Shown: one piece after another, positions 34,449-43,973 of the stretch
How the letters are laid out: the number at the start of each line of letters is the position of its first letter
Numbering within the stretch: position 1 is the stretch's first letter
Assembly (NCBI GenBank): GCA_031963005.1
Contig: JASSUL010000009.1
Span: 23,951 to 87,950, forward strand
Length of the DNA stretch: 64,000 nucleotides
DNA from: JASSUD01 sp031963005
Lineage (GTDB): Bacteria > Pseudomonadota > Gammaproteobacteria > Burkholderiales > Burkholderiaceae
Reading direction: 5' to 3'
Position numbers and translations under genes: made by a program
The notes under the pieces: model-generated
What the model was told of the DNA's origin: nothing
The model's input: the letters and a program-made list of their open reading frames with translations, nothing else
Databases searched by the model: none

Positions 34449-35963
34449 ATGAGTAATTTTTGGCAACATTGTTGTGCATTGCTCGAACAGGAGTTAACTC
34501 CCCAGCAGTACCAAATTTGGATCAAGCCTTTGGTGCTTGTAGAGTGCGATGAACAAGAAGCCCGCGTCCAAATTGCGGCTCCAAACCACTTTAAGTTGAA
34601 CTGGGTCAAAAATCAGTTTTTAGGCCGTATCACCGCCATTGCTCGAGATTTTTGGGGGGTGGATGTACAAGTGCAACTTGTTTTAGGCGCTAAATTAGCG
34701 AGTGGACGCGTCCAAGAGCCTAGTAGTGTGCAACCTCCTCTTGACGGCATGACCTCTGAAGGAGCGTTGCGATCGATAGCGCCCAGCAAGCCGCAGACTC
34801 GTGGAGAAGTGCCTTCTGCTGTAGAAAGCGAGGCGCCAAGCCTGGACGCTCAGGAAGTCGCTGCTGCACAACGTATTGGAAATATTGACCTCACGGCAGG
34901 TATAGGAAAAGAAGAGAAAAATGAAGAAAATCAGGTATCTGAGCGTTCTCGCCTGAATCCCAATTTAACTTTTGAGAATTTTGTTACCGGCAAGGCCAAC
35001 CAACTTGCGCGTGCTGCTGCAGCACAAGTAGCCGATAATCCAGGGGTGTCCTATAACCCCCTATTTTTATATGGCGGAGTGGGTTTGGGCAAAACCCATC
35101 TGATTCACTCGATTGGGAACTACTTGTTGCAGGTGAATCCGAGCGCGCGGATTCGCTATATTCATGCGGAGCAATACGTCTCAGATGTGGTGAAAGCCTA
35201 TCAACGTAAAGCCTTTGATGAATTTAAACGTTATTATCACTCGCTAGATTTGCTACTGATCGATGATATTCAGTTTTTTTCTGGCAAGACGCGTACCCAG
35301 GAAGAATTCTTTTATGCTTTTGAAGCATTGGTGGCGAACAAAGCGCAGGTCATCATTACCAGCGATATTTACCCCAAAGAAATTTCAGGGATCGAAGATC
35401 GGCTTATCTCGCGTTTTGATTCGGGTTTAACCGTCGCAGTGGAGCCTCCTGAGCTGGAAATGCGTGTGGCAATTTTGCTGCGCAAGGCAGAGAGTGGCAA
35501 TATTCGCTTATCGGAAGATGTGGCTTTTTTTATCGCCAAGCATTTGCGTTCGAATGTGCGGGAATTGGAAGGCGCGTTACGTAAAGTGGTCGCATATGCC
35601 AAGTTTCATGGCCATGAGATTACGATCGAAGTAACTAAGACAGCGCTCAAAGATTTATTGACGGTACAGAATCGACAAATTTCCGTTGAAAATATTCAAA
35701 AAACGGTTGCGGACTTTTACAACATTAAAGTCGCCGACATGTACTCGAAAAAGCGCCACGCTAATATTGCCAAACCCCGCCAAATTGCCATGTATTTGGC
35801 CAAAGAGCTCACGCAAAAAAGCCTGATTGAAATTGGAGATTTGTTTGGCGGCAGAGATCACACCACCGTCCTACATGCAGTACGAAAAATTGTCGGTGCC
35901 CGTAGTTCCGATACGCAGCTCAACCATGAGTTGCACATTTTAGAGCAAACCCTAAAAGGGTAA
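34449..35963 (+). CDS. dnaA: Chromosomal replication initiator protein DnaA
   Basis: Opens oriC and loads the helicase. Domain I is at the N-terminus (FWQHCCALLEQELTPQQYQI); domain II is a variable linker (residues ~85-170). Domain III has Walker A GGVGLGKTHL, Walker B LLIDDIQ and sensor ITSD; domain IV has the DnaA signature GRDHTTVLHAV. The length of 504 aa is normal. dnaN and gyrB follow in the same direction. Confidence 0.98.
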   Translation: MSNFWQHCCALLEQELTPQQYQIWIKPLVLVECDEQEARVQIAAPNHFKLNWVKNQFLGRITAIARDFWGVDVQVQLVLGAKLASGRVQEPSSVQPPLDGMTSEGALRSIAPSKPQTRGEVPSAVESEAPSLDAQEVAAAQRIGNIDLTAGIGKEEKNEENQVSERSRLNPNLTFENFVTGKANQLARAAAAQVADNPGVSYNPLFLYGGVGLGKTHLIHSIGNYLLQVNPSARIRYIHAEQYVSDVVKAYQRKAFDEFKRYYHSLDLLLIDDIQFFSGKTRTQEEFFYAFEALVANKAQVIITSDIYPKEISGIEDRLISRFDSGLTVAVEPPELEMRVAILLRKAESGNIRLSEDVAFFIAKHLRSNVRELEGALRKVVAYAKFHGHEITIEVTKTALKDLLTVQNRQISVENIQKTVADFYNIKVADMYSKKRHANIAKPRQIAMYLAKELTQKSLIEIGDLFGGRDHTTVLHAVRKIVGARSSDTQLNHELHILEQTLKG

Positions 35964-36029
35964 AAAACGGCAATGTGCCTTTTGAACATATCCTTATAGT
36001 TTCCACACGAAAGAAAAGGAACTTTTCTG

Positions 36030-37148
36030 ATGCAACTGGTTAAGACTGAGCGCGATAAGTTGTTGCGGCTTTTAAGCATTGTGACGGGAATTGTTGAGCG
36101 ACGTCATACGCTGCCCATTCTGACGCACTTGCGTATGACCAAAGAGGGTGAGCAGCTTGCGTTTCTAGCAACGGATTTAGAAGTACAAATTACCACCCAT
36201 GACAACTTTGGTTTAGGCGATACGCAAGCAGCGACTACCGTAGCTGCGCGCATGTTGCTTGATATTCTGCGTGCAATGCCAGCGGGCGAAGTCACGCTTA
36301 GTCTTAAAGATCAACGTTTAGTCGTCCAATCCGAAGTACGCAAGAGCCGTTTTACCTTGCCTACACTTGCAGCAGAAGAATTTCCTACGCTTGCAAACAT
36401 GCAAGATAAGGAAACCAGTTTTACACTTTCTCAACGCGCATTTCGCACTTTGCTCGCTCAAACCCATTTTGCAATGGCACAACAGGATATTCGCTATTAC
36501 CTCAATGGCCTGCTGCTGGTCTTAGAAGGGAATAAGCTCAGTGCGGTCGCCACCGATGGCCATCGGCTTGCATGGGCATCGACTACATTGGAACAAGCTC
36601 CAACAGGTACTGCATCGCGTCAAGAATGGATTATTCCGCGCAAAACGGTTTTGGAATTACAACGCTTGTTGGAAGATCTTGATGATCCACTCAGTATCGA
36701 GGTGGGTGCGACCCAGGTCAAATTTGCTTTTAATGAGGTGGAACTGATCTCTAAGCGGGTAGAAGGGAAATTTCCTGATTTTCAGCGTGTTATCCCCACG
36801 GGCTATAACAATACTTTTTCCATCAAACGAGAAGATTTATTACAGACCTTGCAACGCGCTGCGATCCTCACCTCCGGTAAATTTCGAGGGGTGCGGTGTG
36901 CCATTGAGTCAGGCCAACTCAGCATTGCATTTTCTAGCCCAGATCAAGAAGACGTGCAAGAAGACTTGAACATTGAGTATCAAGGCCCCTCGGTCAGTAT
37001 AGGCGTTAATATCGGGTATTTATTAGATGTGTTATCCAATCTCAAAGTCGAAACGCTGCAACTGAGCTTTGGTGATTCTAGTTCTAGTCTTTTGTTTACG
37101 ATTGAAGGCCAGGAATTCAAATATATCGTTATGCCTATGCGCCTTTAA
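36030..37148 (+). CDS. dnaN: DNA polymerase III sliding clamp (beta subunit)
   Basis: Ring-shaped processivity clamp. 372 aa with the three-domain clamp fold; recognised by ERRHTLPILTHLRM near the N-terminus, YLNGLLLVLEGN, ATDGHRLA in the middle and the C-terminal YIVMPMRL that forms the partner-binding pocket. It starts 66 bp after dnaA behind AAAAGGAA. Confidence 0.98.
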   Translation: MQLVKTERDKLLRLLSIVTGIVERRHTLPILTHLRMTKEGEQLAFLATDLEVQITTHDNFGLGDTQAATTVAARMLLDILRAMPAGEVTLSLKDQRLVVQSEVRKSRFTLPTLAAEEFPTLANMQDKETSFTLSQRAFRTLLAQTHFAMAQQDIRYYLNGLLLVLEGNKLSAVATDGHRLAWASTTLEQAPTGTASRQEWIIPRKTVLELQRLLEDLDDPLSIEVGATQVKFAFNEVELISKRVEGKFPDFQRVIPTGYNNTFSIKREDLLQTLQRAAILTSGKFRGVRCAIESGQLSIAFSSPDQEDVQEDLNIEYQGPSVSIGVNIGYLLDVLSNLKVETLQLSFGDSSSSLLFTIEGQEFKYIVMPMRL

Positions 37149-37364
37149 GGCAATGCAGCGTATATTGAGGGACCCGTTCGAATAAAACAGCCTATCCCCA
37201 TATAGGTTGTTCCGATCAGCCATTTTGGCCTTGTATTGCATCTTTGTATTGTGCTCTTGTATTGCACTCTTGTATTGCCCCTTATATCGCATAGGTAATG
37301 GCACTTTGGTTAGCCCTGCTTTTAATCCTTTATTATTTTTTTCGCGACAAATCAGGAACGCTTC

Positions 37365-40046
37365 ATGACTAATTCGCCTTCTTCACATACTGAAGACACA
37401 ATGTCCCCTGAGGAGTCTTCCGGGTCCGCTAGCTCTGAAGCGATAATGCCAGCGCAAGGCTATGACGCAGCGTCTATTCAAATTTTGGAAGGATTAGAAG
37501 CCGTACGCAAGCGACCAGGCATGTATATCGGAGATACCTCCGATGGAACGGGCCTGCATCATCTAGTGTTCGAGGTGCTGGATAACTCTATCGATGAAGC
37601 ATTGGCAGGATATTGTGATCATATCCAAGTAGTGTTGTGTGCAGATGGCTCGGTCTTAGTGGTGGATAACGGGCGCGGTATTCCCGTCGATATTAAGTTG
37701 GATGACAAACACGAGCCCAAGCGCAGTGCGGCGGAAATTGTGATGACCGAGTTGCATGCGGGCGGCAAGTTTGACCAAAACAGTTATAAGGTGTCAGGCG
37801 GCTTACATGGCGTTGGGGTGTCGTGCGTGAACGCCTTATCACGGTGGTTGCGTTTGACGGTGCGGCGTAATGGCAAAAAATATCAGATGGAATTCCATCG
37901 AGGTATTCCGCAAAACCGTTTGATCGAAGAGCGACAAGGGCAGAGCGTATCCCCTATGCTGGAAATCGAGGGCACCGAACGCACTGGCACGGAGGTCCAT
38001 TTTTTAGCGGATGAAGTGATCTTTGGGAAAGTCGAATTTCATTACGATATTTTGGCGAAACGGATTCGTGAACTCTCCTTTTTAAACCGGGGCGTGCATA
38101 TCCACTTAACCGACCAGTGCACGGGAAAAAGCGAAGATTTTGCCCTCTCAGGCGGTGTAAAAGGTTTTGTCGAGTACATCAACCGTAATAAGCAGTCCGT
38201 GCATCCTACGATCTTTTACGCAACGGGCGAAAAGGACGGTTTAAGTATCGAAGTCGCTATGCAGTGGAATGATAGCTATAACGAGCATGTACTGTGCTTT
38301 ACCAATAATATTCCCCAGCGTGATGGAGGGTCGCACCTCACCGGCTTGCGTGCGGCGATGACGCGCGTGATTAATAAATATATGGACAGCATGGAGCTGG
38401 CCAAAAAAGCAAAAGTAGAAACCAATGGAGATGACATGCGCGAGGGTCTCACCTGCGTACTGTCTGTCAAAGTTCCCGAACCCAAATTTAGTTCACAAAC
38501 CAAAGACAAACTCGTTTCTTCCGAAGTGCGCGCTCCAGTAGAAGAAATCGTTGCGCGCGAACTAGAAGCCTTTTTGCTAGAAACGCCCACTGAAGCCAAA
38601 ATCATCTGCGGAAAAATTATCGATGCTGCTCGCGCTCGCGATGCTGCACGCCGCGCACGCGAAGTCACCAGACGAAAAGGCGTATTAGATGGCGTAGGTT
38701 TACCCGGTAAGCTAGCAGACTGCCAAGAGCGTGATCCGGCGAAATGCGAAATTTATATTGTTGAGGGAGATTCTGCGGGCGGCTCGGCCAAACAAGGCCG
38801 TGATCGGAAGTTTCAAGCGATTTTGCCCTTACGTGGCAAGGTTTTAAACGTAGAAAAAGCACGGTATGATAAATTGCTAGCCTCTGAGCAAATCGTCACA
38901 TTAGTCACCGCCTTAGGATGTGGCTTAGGTCGAGACGATTACAATGCCGATAAACTCCGTTACCACCGCATCATTATCATGACCGATGCCGATGTAGACG
39001 GCGCACATATCCGCACCTTGCTCCTTACCTTCTTCTATCGTCAAACACCAGAATTAATCGAGCGCGGCTATATTTATATCGCACAACCTCCTCTGTATAA
39101 AATCAAACATGGTCGAGAAGAGCGTTACCTCAAAGACGAGAAAGAGTTTGACCAACATATGCTGCGCTTGTGCCTACAAAATGCGCAGCTTGTTGTCGCG
39201 CCCACATTACCGGCTATCGATGGAGAAGCTTTAGAACGGCAAGCTCACGATTACTGGCGTGCACAAGCCATCATCGCACGTGTACAACGCTTGATAGATA
39301 GTGCTGCGCTACAGGCCGTCTTAGACGGCGTAGTACTGGACCTCTCCTCGGAAGAGACGGCATTACAAAGTGCACATGCCTTGGAAGCGGCATTGCGCGC
39401 AGCCCCCTTACAGCCGGACGTGACGGTGAGCGTTGAGTATCACGATGTACTGGCACAGCCAGCCGGTGTGGAATATATTGATGTAAACGCCACATCTGCC
39501 AGTGAAGAAGACCAGCAAACCGTAGCAGAAGATGCGTTACAGGAACCCGCTCAGATAGAAAGCGCCGCTCCAAAAGGAGAAACAGCGCGCCATCCACAAG
39601 CTTTACGCATCGAACGCCGCAAGCATGGCAATATGAAGAAGACTTGGATTGATCGTCTCTTTTTACAATCGGACGATTTTCAGCATCTTCAAGCCACCGC
39701 TAAGCAACAACAGACACTACTCCAGCAGAAAGACCCAGAGACCGGCTTATTAATTCAACGCGGTGAGCGCAGCGCTGCCGTGCCCGATTTCAAAAGTGCG
39801 ATGCAATGGCTCATGAGCGATGCACAACGCAACGTCTCTAAGCAACGCTACAAAGGGCTGGGGGAAATGAATCCTGATCAATTGTGGGAAACCACGATGG
39901 ACCCGACCGTGCGCCGCTTATTACGTGTACAAATCGAAGACGCCATTGCCATAGACAGCATCTTCACTACGCTGATGGGAGACGAGGTAGAGCCCCGCAG
40001 AGCCTTTATTGAAGCAAATGCCTTATTAGGTAATATTGATATGTAG
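37365..40046 (+). CDS. gyrB: DNA gyrase subunit B
   Basis: ATPase subunit of gyrase. The GHKL ATP site (EVLDNSIDEALAG, DNGRGIPV, GGLHGVGVSCVNALS), the transducer lysine region (TKDKLVSSEV) and the TOPRIM motifs (EGDSAGGSAKQGR; MTDADVDGAHIRTL) are intact. The length of 893 aa reflects the ~170-aa insert in the TOPRIM domain seen in beta/gamma proteobacteria; here it is Gln/Glu/Ala-rich and longer than usual. The first ~30 residues are a Ser/Glu-rich extension. Confidence 0.98.
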   Translation: MTNSPSSHTEDTMSPEESSGSASSEAIMPAQGYDAASIQILEGLEAVRKRPGMYIGDTSDGTGLHHLVFEVLDNSIDEALAGYCDHIQVVLCADGSVLVVDNGRGIPVDIKLDDKHEPKRSAAEIVMTELHAGGKFDQNSYKVSGGLHGVGVSCVNALSRWLRLTVRRNGKKYQMEFHRGIPQNRLIEERQGQSVSPMLEIEGTERTGTEVHFLADEVIFGKVEFHYDILAKRIRELSFLNRGVHIHLTDQCTGKSEDFALSGGVKGFVEYINRNKQSVHPTIFYATGEKDGLSIEVAMQWNDSYNEHVLCFTNNIPQRDGGSHLTGLRAAMTRVINKYMDSMELAKKAKVETNGDDMREGLTCVLSVKVPEPKFSSQTKDKLVSSEVRAPVEEIVARELEAFLLETPTEAKIICGKIIDAARARDAARRAREVTRRKGVLDGVGLPGKLADCQERDPAKCEIYIVEGDSAGGSAKQGRDRKFQAILPLRGKVLNVEKARYDKLLASEQIVTLVTALGCGLGRDDYNADKLRYHRIIIMTDADVDGAHIRTLLLTFFYRQTPELIERGYIYIAQPPLYKIKHGREERYLKDEKEFDQHMLRLCLQNAQLVVAPTLPAIDGEALERQAHDYWRAQAIIARVQRLIDSAALQAVLDGVVLDLSSEETALQSAHALEAALRAAPLQPDVTVSVEYHDVLAQPAGVEYIDVNATSASEEDQQTVAEDALQEPAQIESAAPKGETARHPQALRIERRKHGNMKKTWIDRLFLQSDDFQHLQATAKQQQTLLQQKDPETGLLIQRGERSAAVPDFKSAMQWLMSDAQRNVSKQRYKGLGEMNPDQLWETTMDPTVRRLLRVQIEDAIAIDSIFTTLMGDEVEPRRAFIEANALLGNIDM

Positions 40047-40273
40047 AAAGAATAGATGGGGGTTGTGCAGCGCGCTCTGAGTGGGGCGGCTGGCTGCCTC
40101 ATGGATATAGCCTCATTTTTGTATCAATATTAAAGCATTGGTGTGCTATCAAAGCGGTTTGAATCCGCTCTGCGTAGCATGCCGATGCTTTTTTAATCCA
40201 GATCGCAATTGATTGATGCGCGTGCCTGTGAAATAATCAACACTGCTTTCAAAGCCGTATTTTCAAAGCGTAT

Positions 40274-40678
40274 GGGGCCGACCTGGTTTCGACGTGGGTA
40301 GCGAAGCAATACTGTGCATACCGAGGACCCGTTCCCTCGTAAATCCATGGGAAAATAGTAAATGCAAACACAACTGCACAAAATGACCCCTTTATCAGGA
40401 GTCAGGCCGCTTAAATGCGGTTACCTCGCGACAAGCTCTCTGATGGGCTTGGGTTTTGGAGCCTTCTCTCGCAAGAGATAGGGTTTTGAGCCAGCGGGGA
40501 CTCTTACATCAGATCGCTTCAGGCTGTGTTGCATAGCTTGGAGTTAAATCCAGCAAATCGCCATCCCAAAGCGCGTTCGTCCGCGTTGTGATGGTTAAAA
40601 CCAAATGGCGAAACTAAGTATGTAGATCAGATTGTAGAGTGCTTACGGACGCGGGTTCGATTCCCGCCGGCTCCACCA
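40274..40678 (+). ncRNA. ssrA: Transfer-messenger RNA
   Basis: Rescues stalled ribosomes. The 5' end GGGGCCGACCTGGTTTCGAC and 3' end GGTTCGATTCCCGCCGGCT-CCACCA form the tRNA-like domain; the 3' CCA is encoded. After AATAGTAAAT the resume codon GCA opens a tag frame ending at GCC GCT TAA. I read the tag as ANTTAQNDPFIRSQAA (16 residues) rather than the ~10-residue ANDERFALAA type usual in the group. About 405 nt. Its 3' end is the attachment site for the island that follows. Confidence 0.95.
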
Positions 40679-40790
40679 ATATTCCTTTAAAATCAATAGG
40701 TTACGAAAATCAATTTTCCCCATTTTGGGGTGGTTTTGGCCCCAGAATGCCAGCTTTTTGCCAGCTTTTTTTAGACACGGTTGACAGCTG
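40651..40790 (+). repeat. att-like repeat 1 (ssrA 3' end plus flank)
   Basis: The last 28 nt of ssrA and the next ~110 bp (ATTCCTTTAAAATCAATAGG, CATTTTGGGGTGGTTTTGGC, CAGAATGCCAGCTTTTT) recur at 42862 and 59459. This is the copy inside the working gene and the left edge of the island. Confidence 0.85.
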
Positions 40791-41098
40791 CTTCACGCCT
40801 ATCTATCCGGTAACTAGACTAAATAGTTCTTTTTTAGATAAACCGTAGATTGTCTGCTTCATTCCAAACTCTATCTAGCTAGTTTCAGAATACCTCACAC
40901 AGCTTTCCACAAGTAAACACCCATACTCTGTGCAACTGACTCAACAAAGCCGAGCGCCGCCGCAACAACGCATATCGATCCTCGATCAGGTTAATCAAAA
41001 TTTTTTCCCATGCAGTTGCTTTGGCAAAGACGCTTGCTTATTTTGATTTTTTCGTCAAAAATATGCGCTAACAGCCAATTTTTTGACATAAATATCAA
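40791..41098. other. Element-end remnant before hipB
   Basis: No intact gene. The segment 40865-41010 is a diverged copy of 43135-43275 (shared CAGAATACCTCACA-, AAGTAAACAC- and TTAATCAAAATTTTTTC-like blocks), so each element appears to begin with the same ~350 bp. On the minus strand both copies give short related peptides, interrupted by stops. Confidence 0.5.
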
Positions 41099-41353
41099 AT
41101 GCAAACTCTTCAAGAACTCGGGGAAGCCGTTGCTGTCCGCCGTCGGACCCTCGGCCTGAAACAAGGCGTAGTGGCAGAGCAGTCCGGTATCACCCAAGAA
41201 TCGCTTTCACGCTTTGAACGTGGGCGTACTACCGAATTTGGTTCGCGTAAATTGCTGGCCGTACTTGCGATACTAGGCATGGAGCTTTATTTTATTAAGA
41301 CTGTTCCAGCGGGCTCTCTTGATGAACTGCGTAGAGAGCGGGGTGGCCTATGA
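41099..41353 (+). CDS. hipB: HipB-type XRE antitoxin
   Basis: 84 aa, essentially one Cro/CI helix-turn-helix (LGEAVAVRRRTLGLKQGVVA, then SGITQESLSRFERGR). It would bind an operator upstream of itself and neutralise HipA. Its stop overlaps the hipA start by 4 nt (ATGA), the standard operon arrangement. Confidence 0.88.
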   Translation: MQTLQELGEAVAVRRRTLGLKQGVVAEQSGITQESLSRFERGRTTEFGSRKLLAVLAILGMELYFIKTVPAGSLDELRRERGGL

Positions 41354-42678
41354 TGCTCTCTGTTTATGTCCGCGGCCGTGCAGTGGCTACCCTGGAAACT
41401 GTAGGTGACTTCAAAAGCATACTCACTTATCAAGCTAATGTGGCACCAGATAATTTTGTCTCATTAACGATGCCTGTACGTACTGAGCCTTATATTTGGG
41501 ATGACACCTTACATCCAGTATTCCAGATGAATTTGCCTGAAGGCTATTTGTTGCAAGTTCTACAAGAGCAGTTTGGTCCGCATATTGGTGCTAATCCAGT
41601 AGCACTACTATCTATCATCGGTCGCAATATGGTGGGCCGTATCCAAGTCGCCGCGTCAGATGCTATGTTGGAGGAACAGCCTAAATCCATTGAAGTTGCT
41701 GAGCTACTGCAGGGTGATTACGCTGAAGATGCATTTGCCGAACTTGTGCGTCAGCATGCTACTAGCGGAGTATCAGGAGTTTTTCCAAAATTTCTGGATG
41801 CCCAACAGGAAAAAGTTGAATTGCACTCGCACAAAAAAGCAACATTGTTCACCCGCCGCCATATCATTAAAGGTTCATCTCGCCAGCTTCCTTATGCAGC
41901 GCTCAATGAATATTTTTGTATGCAGGTGGCAGCTCAAGTTTTGCCTGCTGCCAAAACCGAAATTTCGCATGATGGCCAGATACTAATTGTGCATCGCTTC
42001 GATGTGGACGAATGTGGTCAACTATACTGGGGCATGGAAGATTTCTGTGCATTACTAGGCTTGCGCTCAGCGGCTAAATACGACCCGACTTGGGAGCGAA
42101 TTGCAAAAGCTGTGCGTGACCATGCTCCGAGTGCACAACGGCGAAAAATTTTCTATCAGCTGGCGGTTACATTGCTACTGACTTATGCACTACGCAATGC
42201 GGACTGCCATGCCAAGAACCTTGCATTACTGTATACCTCACATGCTGATGTTCATCTTTCACCGGTGTACGATATGCTGACTACCTGTGTATATGCGGGC
42301 TACCAGCACAATTCGCCTGCTCTTAGTTTTATGGGCAAGAAGACTTGGCTGCCAGGAAAAAATCTTCAAAAATTTATTAGCGCGACTTTTGACATTGCAC
42401 TCAAAGAGCAAACTAAGATTGTTGAGGCGATCAGTGATGCCATTTCGGCAACTGCACCTCGGGTTAGAGAAGCCATCAGCCTATACCCAGGTTTTTCTGA
42501 CATTGGCAAACGTATGCTGATTGCATGGCACGAAGGGGTGGCGGGGTTGCGCAATCAACGTGTTTATGCGCTTAGTGATTGGGTAGAAAATCCTGCTTTT
42601 GAAAAATTCTCTGCACCACCAAAGCTGGAAAACCCGCAGCTAGTCATTGGCCGATCTGAAGGCCTGGGCAAGCGATAA
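41350..42678 (+). CDS. hipA: HipA-type serine/threonine kinase toxin
   Basis: 442 aa, full length. N-subdomain with FQMNLPEGYLLQ-type sequence, P-loop-like SGVSGVFPKF, kinase catalytic motif RNADCHAKNLALL (catalytic Asp at about residue 283) and the metal/DFG-like SPVYDML. HipA kinases phosphorylate aminoacyl-tRNA synthetases and induce dormancy; which one here is unknown. The usual SGxQPK Gln is replaced by Val-Phe, a departure worth noting. The frame is clean, so the module may still work. Confidence 0.88.
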   Translation: MMLSVYVRGRAVATLETVGDFKSILTYQANVAPDNFVSLTMPVRTEPYIWDDTLHPVFQMNLPEGYLLQVLQEQFGPHIGANPVALLSIIGRNMVGRIQVAASDAMLEEQPKSIEVAELLQGDYAEDAFAELVRQHATSGVSGVFPKFLDAQQEKVELHSHKKATLFTRRHIIKGSSRQLPYAALNEYFCMQVAAQVLPAAKTEISHDGQILIVHRFDVDECGQLYWGMEDFCALLGLRSAAKYDPTWERIAKAVRDHAPSAQRRKIFYQLAVTLLLTYALRNADCHAKNLALLYTSHADVHLSPVYDMLTTCVYAGYQHNSPALSFMGKKTWLPGKNLQKFISATFDIALKEQTKIVEAISDAISATAPRVREAISLYPGFSDIGKRMLIAWHEGVAGLRNQRVYALSDWVENPAFEKFSAPPKLENPQLVIGRSEGLGKR

Positions 42679-42778
42679 CAATTCAGTAGTGGTGTAGTGA
42701 AATTTTAGCGAAAATTGGAATGCCACCACACAGCTCTTTTTGCGTTCACTCGCGTTAAAGAACACTGCATGCGCCTAT

Positions 42779-42990
42779 TGATTGATAAACAAAATCAAAT
42801 TTTTCAAAAATGCCAGATTTTTGCCAGCATTTCATCCAACAGCCTTATAAATAAAAGTTCAGATGCGGGTTCAATTTCTGCCATCCCCACAAAATTCCCT
42901 TTAAAATCAATAGATTAAGAAAAGATATTTTCTCCGTTTTGGAGTGATTTTGGGTGGTTTTGGCTCCAGAATGCCAGCTTTTTTGAGCGG
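42779..42990 (+). repeat. att-like repeat 2 (degenerate)
   Basis: GCGGGTTCAATTTCTGCC (42865-42882) is a diverged copy of the ssrA 3' end, followed by CTTTAAAATCAATAGATTA and the same TTTTGGCTCCAGAATGCCAG block as at 40651 and 59459. The ~85 bp before it (AAAATGCCAG..CTTATAAATA) also match those before 59459. It marks a junction between two accreted elements. Confidence 0.8.
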
Positions 42991-43364
42991 TTAGGTTAGG
43001 TGTGCCACGCCTTTTCACGGCCCATTGATCTCGATCTTTCGCCGTCGCTTGGTGCGTAATAATCCAATCACGACGCAACGTTGTCCTTTAATAAGACACA
43101 GATTTTCTGCCTCCTCTCATTCCCTATTGCGCTATATCCAGAATGCCTGACAAAACTACTCCCTAAGTAAACGCACATATTCCGCCATACGGCCCGTAAC
43201 CGATTTAGCACAGCCAGGCGCTGTCACAGCAACGTACACCAATACTCAATCAGCTTAATCAGATTTTTTCTCATCGCGCAGCGGGAGGAAAGCTACGCTT
43301 TAACGGCGTGAAGAATTCGCAAACTAAGAAGTTTTATTCTTCTACCTTTTGCCCCTTCTGATGC
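42991..43364. other. Element-end remnant, second copy
   Basis: Diverged counterpart of 40791-41098 with no intact gene. It lies between att-like repeat 2 and the resolvase fragment. Confidence 0.45.
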
Positions 43365-43466
43365 TCAGCATAAAGGCACGGCACGGGTGCGCTGACGGAT
43401 ACTTTTCTGCTCGAATTCGGTAATAGCACCAAACACAGTAAAGAAAGGAGTGACTACCCAGACATC
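43365..43466 (-). pseudogene. Serine recombinase (resolvase/invertase) fragment
   Basis: The minus strand reads PFFTVFGAITEFEQKSIRQR-TRA, the conserved helix-D region of Tn3-type resolvases and invertases (usual FTVFGALAEFERDLIRERT). Neither the catalytic serine domain nor the HTH is present. A short relic of a transposon. Confidence 0.75.
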
Positions 43467-43601
43467 ACGCATATTGCGTTATGGCAAAGCATTTTTTAAA
43501 TGTTGGGAAGTGTACTTGGCACGGGGGTTAGGCTTTGGCGAGGGTGCTCGCTGCCCAGAATCCAAAGCTAAAGCATTTTCTTTACTAGAAAAAATCGAAC
43601 T

Positions 43602-43847
43602 TCAGAAGCAGGGAAATTTCAGCACGAGATTTTCTGAATTTCCTTTTCGACGTACATCTAGGGTTATGCAATGAAAGCCACCGCCTAATGTTCGCCCGTG
43701 CCGCAATAAAATAGGCCGTACATCAATTCCTCGTGATTCTAATAATTTAATGAGTTCTGTTTGATGTTTATCCACCACGGCGAGTTTAGGTGAAAGCCTT
43801 AATCTATGCTTAGTAAATCGATCAGCTGTAAAAAAATAAAATGTCAT
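43602..43847 (-). pseudogene. Amidinotransferase C-terminal fragment
   Basis: 81 codons containing GIDVRPILLRHGRTLGGGFH-CITLDVRR. GGG(F/L)HCxTLD with the catalytic cysteine is the end of amidinotransferases such as glycine or scyllo-inosamine-phosphate amidinotransferase, which take arginine as donor. The N-terminal ~270 residues are missing. It neighbours an arginine/ornithine-type antiporter, suggesting the two once formed a pathway. Confidence 0.7.
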
Positions 43848-43973
43848 AGTAACTACCGCTTCTGCCTCTAATCATTCTTCCGTAATAGAAACTTTAATGT
43901 TGAATTCACAGCAACGGTTACAACACAACTCACTTTTGAGTGATCGTGAGCATCTTATGACCCTTCAAATGCA

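Noticed and set aside
40177..40194. Terminator between gyrB and ssrA
   Set aside because: AGCAT / ATGCT with T6 is present, but the stem has only 5 bp; too weak to list as a feature.
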